Assembly (NCBI GenBank): GCA_051648405.1
Contig: JBOFFC010000104.1
Span: forward strand, 1 to 64,000
Source: JBOFFC01 sp051648405
Lineage (GTDB): Bacteria > Planctomycetota > Planctomycetia > Pirellulales > Lacipirellulaceae
Direction of reading: 5' to 3'
DNA length: 64,000 nt
Below, piece after piece: positions 1-7,835 of this stretch. A program made the translations under genes and the position numbers. The notes beneath the pieces were generated by a model. The model was not told the origin of the DNA. It did not search any database and worked only from the letters and a program-made list of their open reading frames with translations. The number at the start of each line of letters is the position of its first letter. The stretch's first letter is position 1.

Positions 1-75
1 TCGGGGGAGGGGCTAGGGGAGGGGGTTTTGAAGCCGGTACCCAGGACGCCCCCTCCCCCGAAAGCGGAGGGGGAG
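1..75. repeat. C/G-rich palindromic repeat cluster (C5-T-C5 family)
   Basis: Runs of G interrupted by A (3-12 and 16-25) can pair with a C5-T-C5 run at 49-59, which also faces a G-rich arm at 66-75. The same C-rich/G-rich palindrome recurs inside mutS (13134-13159), after a MITE copy (36547-36571) and upstream of ftsH (41580-41602). It looks like a REP-type intergenic element cut by the window edge. Confidence 0.5.
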
Positions 76-122
76 TCGTTACGCCGCTCTCTTTTTCTAA
101 CACCCGTTTGTGAGCCCAGGCG

Positions 123-497
123 ATGAAGCGCGTTCTCGACGTCGGCCAGTGCAACCCCGACCACGCCTCGATCGTGTCGTTCCTTTCGCGGAACTTCCCG
201 GGTGTCGAGGTCGGCCGCGCGGTGCTGGGGGACGACGCGATGGAGCAGCTCAAGTCGGGCCGCTTCGACCTAGTGCTCGTCAATCGCAAGCTCGACGAGG
301 ACTACACCGACGGCGTCGAGGTGCTACGCCGGATCAAGGCCGATCCCGCGACGCAAGGGGTCCCGGTGATGATCGTCACCAACTACCCCGACCAGCAGGA
401 AGCAGCCGTCGAGAGGGGCGCCGTCTACGGCTTCGGGAAGCTCGAGTACAACGACCCCGACGCGATCGAACGCGTCCGCGCGGTGCTCGAGGGCTGA
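123..497 (+). CDS. degenerate response-regulator receiver (pseudo-receiver) domain protein
   Basis: A 124-residue single-domain protein with the CheY-like alternating pattern of hydrophobic strands and helices. The phosphoacceptor position in the third strand is Asn (LVLVN, N54) instead of Asp. The acidic pair at the end of strand 1 is replaced (VGQCN, Q9/C10). The conserved Thr (T86, MIVTN) and Lys (K106, GFGKLE) remain. It therefore probably cannot be phosphorylated in the standard way and may act as a protein-interaction or constitutive-state receiver. No kinase or output domain is adjacent. The ATG at 123 follows a C5-T-C5 palindrome and has no clear Shine-Dalgarno. An overlapping frame from 110 has no recognisable domain and was discarded. 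The receiver fold is a confident call; its partner is unknown. Confidence 0.8.
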   Translation: MKRVLDVGQCNPDHASIVSFLSRNFPGVEVGRAVLGDDAMEQLKSGRFDLVLVNRKLDEDYTDGVEVLRRIKADPATQGVPVMIVTNYPDQQEAAVERGAVYGFGKLEYNDPDAIERVRAVLEG

Positions 498-510
498 GGG
501 CGCGGGGAGC

Positions 511-666
511 TAACAGCCTGCTGAAAAACGCCGTCGTGGCGTTTTTCCACCTCGCCAAGCTCACGGCCGAGCCGCTCGCGGCTCGCGAAACCGCGGCGAA
601 GGCGCCACGGTTTCGACGTCCCCTCCCTGCGACGACGCGGCCTGTCGAGAAATCAACAGGCTGCTA
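511..666. mobile_element. MITE-like element, copy 1
   Basis: A ~157-bp non-coding element bounded by near-perfect inverted ends (TAACAGCCTGCTGA on the left, TCAACAGGCTGCTAA on the right). Copies occur at 15656-15813 (opposite orientation) and 36390-36546, about 92-93% identical by eye. Internal features are a hairpin GAAAAACGCC-GTCGT-GGCGTTTTTC next to the left end and a CGAGCCG/CGGCTCG palindrome. The right end supplies the TAG stop codon (664-666) of the minus-strand RND gene. The hairpin with its T tract lies at the far end, positioned as an intrinsic terminator for that gene. No transposase is present, so a non-autonomous element is inferred. Confidence 0.8.
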
Positions 667-3600
667 AGCCGCCGCGAGCTTCGCGCGCTGGATCATCAGG
701 AACGCCTGCGGCACCATGTAGAAGGCGAGCACCGTCGCACCGCTTACCCCGCCGATGACCGCCACCGCCATCGGGGGCCAGAAACCCCCGTCGATGATCA
801 GCGGCATGAAGCCGACGACCTCGACGAAGGTCGTCGCCAGCACGTGGCGCGTCGATCGCATCACGACGCTCACCGCCGCGTCGGCATCGCCGGCGCTCGC
901 CGCCTCGTTCTCTTGCAGCGCCGCGAGGACGACGATCGAGTCGTTGATCGCCACGCCGACCCCCGCCATCGCGCCGATGATCGCCATGAAGCCGAACGGG
1001 TAGCCGAGGATCGCGAGCGACCCCAGCGCGAGGCCGATCGACAAGAAGCCGACCACGCCGATCACCCCCGCCAGGCGGAAGCTGGCGTGCGTCAGCACGA
1101 GCGCCGCCGCCATCGCCACGGCGAGCACCGCGACGCTCGACAGGAGGTTCCCCACGGCGTCGTCGCGCTTGGATCCCTCGCCCCCGTATTCGAGGCGGTA
1201 GCCGTCGGGGAGCTCGAGATCGGCATTGGCGATCCGCTGCTTGAAGTCGTTCTGAACGGCGGACGGCAGCACCCCGGCAGTCACGTACGCGCGGACCTCG
1301 TTCATCCGCGCGCTGTTGAGGCGCGGGATCGCCGAGCGTTCGGGAGTCAGCGTCGGTCGCGCAAGCGCCGCCAGCGAAGTGCGCGTCGTCCCCCCGTCGG
1401 CCGAACGCCCCACGAGGTCGGTCGAGGCGACGCGGGTGAGGCTCGCCCGCTCGGCGCCGGCGACGCGCACGCGGACCGGGAGGTTCTCGGTCTCCTCGAG
1501 CAGCGAGCCACCGACGGCCCCCTCGAGCGTCGCGTTCAGTTGCTGGGCGATCGACAGGTTTGACAGGCCGGCGAGCCGCGCTTGGGACTCGTCGACCTCC
1601 AAGTCGATCTTCGGGAGCGCCTCGCTCAGGTCCGACAGCGTGTGCGTCACGTCGGGGGTCTCGGCGAGGACACGCCGCACCTCGACCCCCAGCGCTTCGA
1701 GCGTGTCGAGGTCGGGGCCGAACAGCCGGACCTCGATCGGGGCGTCGAACGGCGGCCCCTGTTCGAGCTGCCGCACGAGGAACCGCCCCTCGGGGAGCCG
1801 CGCGTCGAGCTCGCGCTGCACTGCGCGGATCGTCTCGCGGTAGCCGGCGATGCGGTCCATCTGCACGATCCCCTGCGCGTACTGCGGCACCCCCGACTTG
1901 TTGGCGAGCAGGTTGTAGTAGAACGACGGCGCGCTCTCCCCCAGGAACCAGTGCACGGCCTTGACCCGCGGGTGCTCGCCGAGCACGTCGCTGGCGCGCT
2001 CGACGAGGCGTCGCGTCTCGGCGATCGACGTCCCCGGCGGGAGATCTACCTGCACCTGGAACTGGTCGCGCTCGGCGGGGGGGAAGAACTGCTCGGTCAG
2101 CAGCGCCCCCATCGGAAAGCCCACGAGCGCCGGCGCGACGGCGATCGCGATCGAAGTCCGCGGCCGCCGCATCGACCACTCGAGCGACGCCCGGTACCAA
2201 GCCGCCAGGCGCGGCGTGCTGACGCCGCTCACCCACCAGCCTCCCGAGAGGTGTTTGCCGCGCGGCAAGATCATCGCGGCGAGCGCCGGCGTGACGCTGA
2301 GCGCGAGCACGACCGAAGCCGCGACCGACAGCATCACCGCCAGCGCGATCGAGCCGACGAACTCGCCGGCCGGGCCCGGCATCAGCGCGATCGGCGCGAA
2401 CGACAGGGCGGTCGTCACGGTCGATCCCGTGAGGGGGAGCGCGAGGTGCTTCACCACCGTCGAGACCGCCTCCCCCGGCTCGGCGCCGTCGGCGATCCGC
2501 TCGGCGATCTCGTCGACGACGACGATCGCGTTGTCGATCAATAGGCCCATCGAGATGATCAGCCCCGTGACGCTCATCTGGTGGATCGGGATCCCCAGCC
2601 ACCGCATCGCGGCGAGGACCATCATCGCGGCCAGCGGCAGCACGACGAGCACCGCGACCGAGCTGCGCCACCCCATCATCCACCAGATCACCATCGCGAC
2701 CGACACCCCGCTGGCCAGCAGGTTCAGCGCCAGCGAGCCGAGCCGCTCCTGGACGTACCCGCTTTGGTCGAACACCGACGTGAGCCTGACCGCCGGGGGA
2801 AGGGTCTTCGCGAACTCCTCGACGACGGCGGTCGCGCGGGCGTGCCACAGGTCGATCCGCTGGTCGGAGTTCACCAGAACCCCGAGGGCGACCGCCGGCT
2901 TGCCATCGACGATCGCGAGGCGCGTCGGCGGATCGACCACCCCTTTGCGCACTTCTGCCACCGTGTCGAGCGTCACGAACCGGCCCGAGTCGCCGGCGCC
3001 CTCCCCCGCCCCCCCCGCGGTGCGGGTGTCGGCCGCGTAGCGGATGGGGATCGCCGCCAACCGCCGCAGCGAGTCGAGCTGCGAGTCGACCTCGACCAGC
3101 AACGACCCGCGGTCGCCACGCACCAGCCCGGCCGCCGCCTTGGCGTCGCTGGCCGACAGTTGGTTTGCGACGTCGATCGGCGTCAGCCCGAGCGCGGCGA
3201 GCTCCGACGCGTCGATCTCGACGGTGATCTCCTCGCTGGGGTGCCCGAACGTATCGACTTCGCGCGAGCCCGGCACGGCGCGCAGGCGCTGCTCAAGCTC
3301 CTCGGTTTGGCGCAGCAGCACGGCGTAGTTGACGTCGATCGGGGCGTCCCACACGAGCGCGACGATCTTCGCGTAGGCCGTGACCTCGAGCAGGTCGAAG
3401 TCGGGGTCGAGCGCCTCGGCCGGCAGCAGCGGCTTCGCGTCGTTGACCTTGTCGCGCACGCGCGACCACACCTCAGCCGCCTTGTAAACGTTGTCGCGGA
3501 GCTCGATCGTGACCGTCGAGACCCCGGTGCGGCTGAACGAGCGGACCTCCTTCACCTCGGGGATTTCTTGCAGCTCCTCCTCGATCTTGTCGGTCACGAG

Positions 3601-3777
3601 CGCTTCGACCCGCTCCGGCGGGGCGCCCGGGTAGAGCGTGTTGACGATCGCGGCGCGCTGCGTGAGGACCGGGTCTTCCATCCGCGGCAAGACCAAGAAC
3701 GACGAGACGCCGGCAACCACGATCAGCACGATCGTGAGCACGAGCAGACGGCGATTGTCGTAGAGCAGGCGTGTCAT
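664..3777 (-). CDS. RND-family efflux transporter permease (AcrB/HAE1-like)
   Basis: A 1037-residue inner-membrane proton-driven efflux pump. A membrane segment at residues ~11-31 is followed by the typical LPRMEDPVLTQR-like first porter region. Two repeats of a large periplasmic loop plus membrane bundles follow, including the central GLLIDNAIVVVDEI stretch (helix 4 region) and its C-terminal counterpart GVGVAINDSIVVLAAL. The length is the normal ~1000-1050 of the family. It lies 21 bp downstream of a membrane-fusion protein and in the same operon as a TetR regulator, the classic efflux arrangement; no TolC-type gene is adjacent (one lies at 22435). The stop codon is inside the end of a MITE-like repeat. 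The substrate cannot be told from sequence. Confidence 0.95.
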   Translation of the reverse strand: MTRLLYDNRRLLVLTIVLIVVAGVSSFLVLPRMEDPVLTQRAAIVNTLYPGAPPERVEALVTDKIEEELQEIPEVKEVRSFSRTGVSTVTIELRDNVYKAAEVWSRVRDKVNDAKPLLPAEALDPDFDLLEVTAYAKIVALVWDAPIDVNYAVLLRQTEELEQRLRAVPGSREVDTFGHPSEEITVEIDASELAALGLTPIDVANQLSASDAKAAAGLVRGDRGSLLVEVDSQLDSLRRLAAIPIRYAADTRTAGGAGEGAGDSGRFVTLDTVAEVRKGVVDPPTRLAIVDGKPAVALGVLVNSDQRIDLWHARATAVVEEFAKTLPPAVRLTSVFDQSGYVQERLGSLALNLLASGVSVAMVIWWMMGWRSSVAVLVVLPLAAMMVLAAMRWLGIPIHQMSVTGLIISMGLLIDNAIVVVDEIAERIADGAEPGEAVSTVVKHLALPLTGSTVTTALSFAPIALMPGPAGEFVGSIALAVMLSVAASVVLALSVTPALAAMILPRGKHLSGGWWVSGVSTPRLAAWYRASLEWSMRRPRTSIAIAVAPALVGFPMGALLTEQFFPPAERDQFQVQVDLPPGTSIAETRRLVERASDVLGEHPRVKAVHWFLGESAPSFYYNLLANKSGVPQYAQGIVQMDRIAGYRETIRAVQRELDARLPEGRFLVRQLEQGPPFDAPIEVRLFGPDLDTLEALGVEVRRVLAETPDVTHTLSDLSEALPKIDLEVDESQARLAGLSNLSIAQQLNATLEGAVGGSLLEETENLPVRVRVAGAERASLTRVASTDLVGRSADGGTTRTSLAALARPTLTPERSAIPRLNSARMNEVRAYVTAGVLPSAVQNDFKQRIANADLELPDGYRLEYGGEGSKRDDAVGNLLSSVAVLAVAMAAALVLTHASFRLAGVIGVVGFLSIGLALGSLAILGYPFGFMAIIGAMAGVGVAINDSIVVLAALQENEAASAGDADAAVSVVMRSTRHVLATTFVEVVGFMPLIIDGGFWPPMAVAVIGGVSGATVLAFYMVPQAFLMIQRAKLAAA

Positions 3778-3798
3778 GGTCCGGTCCCCCTGCGGGGG

Positions 3799-5124
3799 TT
3801 ACTGAGGGGGTAGCGGCGCGGCGTGCTCGTCGCGGGCGAACGTCGGGGCCGTCTCGACGGGCCGCACCTCTTGACCGGCGACGACGCGGTGCGCGCCCTC
3901 GACGACGACCCGCTCGCCGGGCAGCAGCGCGCCGCGGACGAACGAGCGGTCGCCATCGACTTCGATCACCTCGACGTCGCGCGTCGCGACGGTGTTCTTT
4001 TCGTCCACCACGAGCGCGCACCACAGCCCGCGCAGGCGCGGCGAGAGCGACGCCGTCGGCAGCCAGTAGCCCTGGCCCTCGACCGGCTCGCGCAGGCCGA
4101 TCCGCACCATCCGGCCGGCCACCAGTGGCGATCCCTCGCGCGCCGTCCCCTCGAACCGCAGGACGACGTTCTGCGTGCGCGTCTGGGGGTCGAGCTCCGG
4201 TCGCACCGACTTGACGACCGCTTGGTGCGCGGCGCCCTCGACGGTCACCTCGACCGAGTCTCCTACGCGGACACGGCCGGCGACGTCGCTCGGCAGGCCG
4301 ACCCACGCTTCGAGACGCGTGTCCTCGATCAGGTCCAGCACCCCCTGCCCCGCCGAGATGACGGCCCCCTCGTCGAGCCGTCGGGCGGCGATTTGCCCGC
4401 CGTACGGGGCGACCAGCACGGCGTCGTCGAGCTCGTGGTTCACGTCGGCCAGCCGCGCCTCGGTCGATCCCACCCGCGCCCGCTGGGCGTCGAGCCGCTC
4501 CTCCCGCGTCCCGGCGTTGAGCTCGTCGAGGCGCTGCTGGGCGCCGTCGCGCCGGGCCTCGGCGGCGCGCAGCAAGAACAGCGCGTCGTCGTACTCCTCG
4601 CGGCTCACGGCGCGGCTCTCGACGAGCCGCGCGCGACGCTCGAGGTTGCGCCGCGCGACCTCGGCTTGCGACGCGAGGTCACGCAGTTCGGCCTCGGCCG
4701 CGGCGATCACTTCGGCGCGCGGGCCCGCGACCAACTCGCGGAGCGTGGCGGTTGCCTCGGCGAGTTCGGCTTCGGTCTGCGCTCGGCGGGCCTCTAGCCG
4801 GCGGCTGTCGAGCCGCGCGAGGGGCTGCCCCGCTTCGACACGGTCCCCTTCATCGACGGCGAGCTCAACGAGCTTCCCCGCACGCTCGAACGATAGAACG
4901 CTCCGCCGCGCGGCGACCAGCGTCCCGGTGTAGACGCGCAGGCGCTCGAACGAATCGACGAGCGTCGCGGGGCGCACCCGCACGGGGAGGGGGTCGGCGT
5001 CGCGCTCTCCGGCGCTAGTTGACTCGGCGCGAGCGAGAGCCGCCAACGGCGCGTAGGGCCACAGCGCGGCGCCCCCGGCTGCGAGGGCGACCGCTGCCCC
5101 GGCGAGCGTCAGACGTCGTGTCAT
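3799..5124 (-). CDS. RND efflux periplasmic adaptor (HlyD/AcrA-type membrane fusion protein)
   Basis: The periplasmic adaptor that joins the inner-membrane RND pump to an outer-membrane channel. From the chosen ATG at 5124 the protein has 441 residues. A short basic start and hydrophobic signal/anchor (TLAGAAVALAAGGAALWP) lead into a lipoyl/barrel-sandwich half (GKLVELAVDEGDRVEAGQPL), a long alpha-helical hairpin rich in Ala/Glu/Arg, the second lipoyl half (VLVAPYGGQIAARRLDEGAV), and beta-barrel and membrane-proximal domains. An in-frame upstream ATG at 5214 would add 30 residues, overlap tetR and cross a candidate operator, so the internal start next to the signal segment is preferred. It sits between tetR and the RND gene. 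Confidence 0.9.
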   Translation of the reverse strand: MTRRLTLAGAAVALAAGGAALWPYAPLAALARAESTSAGERDADPLPVRVRPATLVDSFERLRVYTGTLVAARRSVLSFERAGKLVELAVDEGDRVEAGQPLARLDSRRLEARRAQTEAELAEATATLRELVAGPRAEVIAAAEAELRDLASQAEVARRNLERRARLVESRAVSREEYDDALFLLRAAEARRDGAQQRLDELNAGTREERLDAQRARVGSTEARLADVNHELDDAVLVAPYGGQIAARRLDEGAVISAGQGVLDLIEDTRLEAWVGLPSDVAGRVRVGDSVEVTVEGAAHQAVVKSVRPELDPQTRTQNVVLRFEGTAREGSPLVAGRMVRIGLREPVEGQGYWLPTASLSPRLRGLWCALVVDEKNTVATRDVEVIEVDGDRSFVRGALLPGERVVVEGAHRVVAGQEVRPVETAPTFARDEHAAPLPPQ

Positions 5125-5127
5125 TTT

Positions 5128-5142
5128 CTGACGACGCGTCAG
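5128..5142. promoter_or_regulatory. candidate TetR operator, site 2 (upstream of efflux genes)
   Basis: A 15-bp inverted repeat CTGACGACGCGTCAG (TGACG/CGTCA arms, 3-bp centre) lies 4 bp upstream of the adaptor ATG at 5124. It shares the pattern yTGACnAynCGTCAr with the palindrome at 5971-5985 in front of tetR. Matching size, symmetry and placement suggest a binding site of the adjacent TetR regulator. This is inferred and untested. Confidence 0.5.
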
Positions 5143-5191
5143 TGGGAGCCAAAAAAAAGCCGCGTCGCGCCGGGGCTCGGCGACGACGCGC

Positions 5192-5926
5192 TCAGGCGGT
5201 TGCGAACTGTTCATGGCGGAAGCGCCGTTCCTTTGCGAGGTCCATGTAAGCGGCGTAGTCGAAGTCGCACGACAAGGGCGCCCAGCCCCAGCCGTCGAGC
5301 AGTCGGTTCCAATTGTGGCGGAGCGCGACCCGCGGGTCGGCGATCCCGATCTCGGTCAGCACGGGGCTGCTGCTGGCGATCGTCTGCGCGCCGAAGCTTA
5401 AGCTCCAGAGCCCGAAGACAACCTCCTCCGGTCGCGTCCCGTCCGGCAGACGCAGGTCCCCGGCGGCGACCCCCGCGTGGACGACCGTCACGGCGGTCCC
5501 CATGCAACGGCGCTCGCAGAGCTCCATCAGCGCCCGGCGCTCGGCGGAGGTCTTCTCCCAGATACTCGAGGCGCGCACCACTTGCTCGACCATGAAGTAG
5601 TGCGGGAACAGCTCGAAGAACGCCTCGGAGGCGGCGCCGATCGTCGCCATCCGGACGCGGGTTGGCTCCTCGACGGCGGCCGCGGCCTCGAACATCCGCG
5701 TGCGGGTCGCGAGCGCCTCGTTCGCCAGTGCCAGCAGGATCTCTTCCTTATTGCGAAAGTGCTGGTAGATCGTCCCCTTGGAGTACTCGATCTCGGCCGC
5801 GATGCGGTCCATGTTCAGCCCCAGGTAGCCTCCGGCCACCAGGTGGTCGCGGGCGACGCGCAGGATCTGCTGCTCGCGGGTGCGAATCTCGCGCTGCTTG
5901 CGGGTTTCGGCGACCAACGTGGTCAT
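5192..5926 (-). CDS. TetR/AcrR-family transcriptional regulator of the efflux operon
   Basis: A 244-residue repressor. The N-terminal helix-turn-helix (VARDHLVAGGYLGLNMDRIA, then YSKGTIYQHFRNKEEIL) is typical of TetR proteins; the C-terminal helical domain would bind a ligand and mediate dimerisation. It is the first gene of a minus-strand tetR-adaptor-RND operon, so it probably represses the pump and itself. Two similar 15-bp palindromes, one upstream of the gene (5971-5985) and one between tetR and the adaptor (5128-5142), are candidate operators. An in-frame GTG at 5968 would add 14 residues and touch the upstream palindrome; the ATG at 5926 is preferred. Confidence 0.9.
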   Translation of the reverse strand: MTTLVAETRKQREIRTREQQILRVARDHLVAGGYLGLNMDRIAAEIEYSKGTIYQHFRNKEEILLALANEALATRTRMFEAAAAVEEPTRVRMATIGAASEAFFELFPHYFMVEQVVRASSIWEKTSAERRALMELCERRCMGTAVTVVHAGVAAGDLRLPDGTRPEEVVFGLWSLSFGAQTIASSSPVLTEIGIADPRVALRHNWNRLLDGWGWAPLSCDFDYAAYMDLAKERRFRHEQFATA

Positions 5927-5970
5927 GGGGGGCAACCACTCGGCGAGGGGCTCGGCACAACGACCCACTG

Positions 5971-5985
5971 TTGACTATTCGTCAA
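5971..5985. promoter_or_regulatory. candidate TetR operator, site 1 (tetR promoter)
   Basis: A perfect 15-bp inverted repeat TTGACTATTCGTCAA (5-bp arms, 5-bp centre), 45-59 bp upstream of the preferred tetR start. On the minus strand it reads TTGACG..., so it could overlap a -35 element, though no good -10 is evident. It resembles the site at 5128-5142. Confidence 0.55.
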
Positions 5986-6014
5986 AAAATGACAAGGGGT
6001 TCTGCTCAGTCCAG

Positions 6015-6042
6015 AAAAAAAGCCCCGGCGGTAGCCCGAGGC
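6015..6042 (-). terminator. intrinsic terminator of the small basic protein gene
   Basis: Read on the minus strand, a stem of seven pairs (GCCTCGG / CCGGGGC, one G-T pair) with a short loop is followed by seven T. It lies 65 bp past the stop of the minus-strand gene at 6107-6418 and upstream of tetR, separating the two units. Confidence 0.75.
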
Positions 6043-6106
6043 GTGTGTTCAGGGGGGAATACAGCCGGCCGAAGGACCCGCCGCACCGTCGTCCGAGCCC
6101 AGCGGC

Positions 6107-6418
6107 TCAGACGTCCTGGATGATCTCTTTCACCGGCTGGACGAAGTGCGGGCTCTTCCCCTTGGCGGTGAGCTCCTCAGCCTTCTTATCGGCCTCGGCC
6201 TTCTGGCTGTACTCGTAGAGGGCGACCCGCTTCAGCGACTGGTTGAAGACCCCCCAGAAGGCCTTCAGTCGGACCTCGGCGGCCGCCTTGGCCCGGCTCT
6301 TCCGCTTTGCGGGGGCCTTCTTCTTTGGCGCCGCCTTCGTGCCCGCGGCCCCTTCGAGCGCCTCGGCGGCCTCGGCCTCGGCGCGAAGTTCCTTGCGGTT
6401 GACGACTTTACGGGCCAT
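6107..6418 (-). CDS. small basic protein of unknown function
   Basis: About 103 residues from the ATG at 6418 (an upstream ATG at 6454 would add a 12-residue poorly conserved-looking leader). An N-terminal acidic/Ala-rich helix (ELRAEAEAAEALEG) is followed by a Lys/Ala/Pro tract (PKKKAPAKRKSRAKAAAEVR) resembling histone-H1-like or nucleic-acid-binding tails. A compact C-terminal segment (FWGVFNQSLKRVALYEYSQK...) looks folded. I do not recognise the family. A good terminator follows, supporting a real monocistronic gene. Charge and composition suggest nucleic-acid or ribosome association, but that is only inference. Confidence 0.7.
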   Translation of the reverse strand: MARKVVNRKELRAEAEAAEALEGAAGTKAAPKKKAPAKRKSRAKAAAEVRLKAFWGVFNQSLKRVALYEYSQKAEADKKAEELTAKGKSPHFVQPVKEIIQDV

Positions 6419-6815
6419 CGGCGGGCTCGCGAGGGGGGTGGAACGGGAGGGCATCGATCGGCGTCGAGCACGGAATCTTAACGGATTCCCCGCCGCACTC
6501 CTATCGGCCCCCTGGGAACCGAGGGCTTCGCCGCAGTCGAATCCGCGGCAGACGCGTCACGAAAAGAGATCGTGGGATGACGGGGAGATGCGCGGGATGG
6601 AGCCGTGGCGCTACCTGCCTTGAGGTGTCGCCGAGCTCGTTGGCGGAAGAGGCCGTGGTCGGAGCGACGTGGAGGAAGCGTTTAGGCCGGGTTCCCCCAT
6701 CGTAGAAGATTCACCCCGACCGGGCGCCATCCCCTCGATCCCAAAGTCGTCCCCGCATTTCCTGCTCGGTCCATGCGCCCAAGACGGAGAGCAGAGACGT
6801 TCTTCCGGGGGACGG
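6419..6815. other. intergenic region, no gene seen
   Basis: 397 bp between two minus-strand genes. No frame shows a convincing protein, and there is no clear hairpin with a T tract. It should hold the promoter of the 6107-6418 gene, but no strong -35/-10 pair is visible. Confidence 0.5.
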
Positions 6816-7199
6816 TCACGGGCTCGCCACGGTCAGCGGCGTCGGCCCCGGGTTCGCTTCGATCGTGATGTCCTGCTGCTTCGCGATCTCGGTCAGGCCC
6901 GCCTGGAAGTAGATGATCGGCCGCGTCGAGCCGACGCTCCGCGGGGGGCGGTTGCGGGCCCAGAAGAAGAACCGATCGACCAGCCGCTGCGGCAGGTCGC
7001 CGCGCTCGACCGAATCGACAACGGCGTCGATGAACTCGAACTCGCTCGGGCGACGCACCTGGAGGCCGGCGACGAGGCGTTCGCGGAGCGTCGGCTCTCT
7101 GCTGGCGGCGGTCTGTGCGAATGCGGTGGAGGTCGCCAGCGCCCCGAGCAGGAGCGTGGCAGCCGCTATCCGGCACAAGGCTTCGTTGCGCGCCAGCAT
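6816..7199 (-). CDS. small secreted protein of unknown function
   Basis: 127 residues from the ATG at 7199, chosen because it is preceded by a purine-rich GGAAGGGAAG ribosome binding site and starts a standard signal peptide (MLARNEALCRIAAATLLLGA, cleavage after AFAQ). The mature part is ~98 residues, mostly helical (LRERLVAGLQVRRPSEFEFI, VERGDLPQRLVDRFFFWARN), with no cysteine and no known motif. It is a plausible periplasmic protein with no functional clue from neighbours. Confidence 0.75.
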   Translation of the reverse strand: MLARNEALCRIAAATLLLGALATSTAFAQTAASREPTLRERLVAGLQVRRPSEFEFIDAVVDSVERGDLPQRLVDRFFFWARNRPPRSVGSTRPIIYFQAGLTEIAKQQDITIEANPGPTPLTVASP

Positions 7200-7835
7200 G
7201 TTGAGCTTCCCTTCCGGGGGGTACGCCGTGCGGCGCGGCGGGAACCGCGCTCCGCGCGGGTTCGTAGCAGGTGCGCGAAACGGGGCCAAGACCGACGAGC
7301 GGCGCGGCGTTTGCACACGGCTCCCCGTGCGTTAAATCCCCGCGAAGGGCTCTTTCGCGAGGTAAGATAGGCGGGTAGCTTCCCACTCCCCGTTGGGGCC
7401 GTGCGAGTTAACGGCGGGCGGTCTTCGCGGACGATACCGTGCAGGCCGGTTGCACTCGTCCAACCGCTTTGGCAACTCAAAGTGAATGCATCGCGGCCAC
7501 CCCGGGCGCTTCGGCGTCGGGGTGGCTTGCGACACCGATCAAACTCTCCGACCAACATTCCGCCGGGAGGACCTAAAAAAACGATTGGCCCGGGGCGACA
7601 CCATGGCAGCGCGCAGCGCTGTCCGCACCGCGTCTTTCTTCGAGTGACTCCACTCCGTCGCAATCGGTCGAGAGTTTGAACTTTCTAGAGCCGCGGTCGG
7701 CCTTCGTGCCGGCCGCGGCTCTTCGTTTACCGACGCGCCGCCGGCTCGCCTTCGAGCGCCCCCATCCCCCCGGCGTGCGGAGCGGGATAGCCTACGGGTT
7801 GTCGATTCGCCCCGACTTTCCCTCTCCCGAGCCCG
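7200..7835. other. intergenic region with two hairpins
   Basis: 636 bp without a convincing gene between a minus-strand and a plus-strand gene. A 9-bp stem GCCACCCCG/CGGGGTGGC (7496-7504 with 7518-7526) encloses a GC-rich loop. A longer hairpin lies at 7687-7722. The region must carry divergent promoters, but none is clear. Short frames here look like random GC-rich sequence. Confidence 0.5.
7687..7722. terminator. strong hairpin, possible terminator or RNA structure
   Basis: Arms AGAGCCGCGG and CCGCGGCTCT (10 bp, perfect) are extended by inner CGGCC/GCCGG pairing around a small loop. It is followed by TCGTTTAC on the plus strand and by TAGAAAGTT on the minus strand, so the T tract is poor both ways. 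It is 114 bp upstream of the hydrolase start. Confidence 0.4.

Noticed and set aside
653..2848. 731-codon minus-strand frame in the RND region
   Set aside because: It overlaps the RND permease on the same strand in another frame and is Arg-rich with no membrane helices; the permease frame explains the region.
5125..5214. longer N-terminus for the membrane fusion protein
   Set aside because: It would cross the candidate operator and overlap tetR; the start next to the signal segment is better supported.
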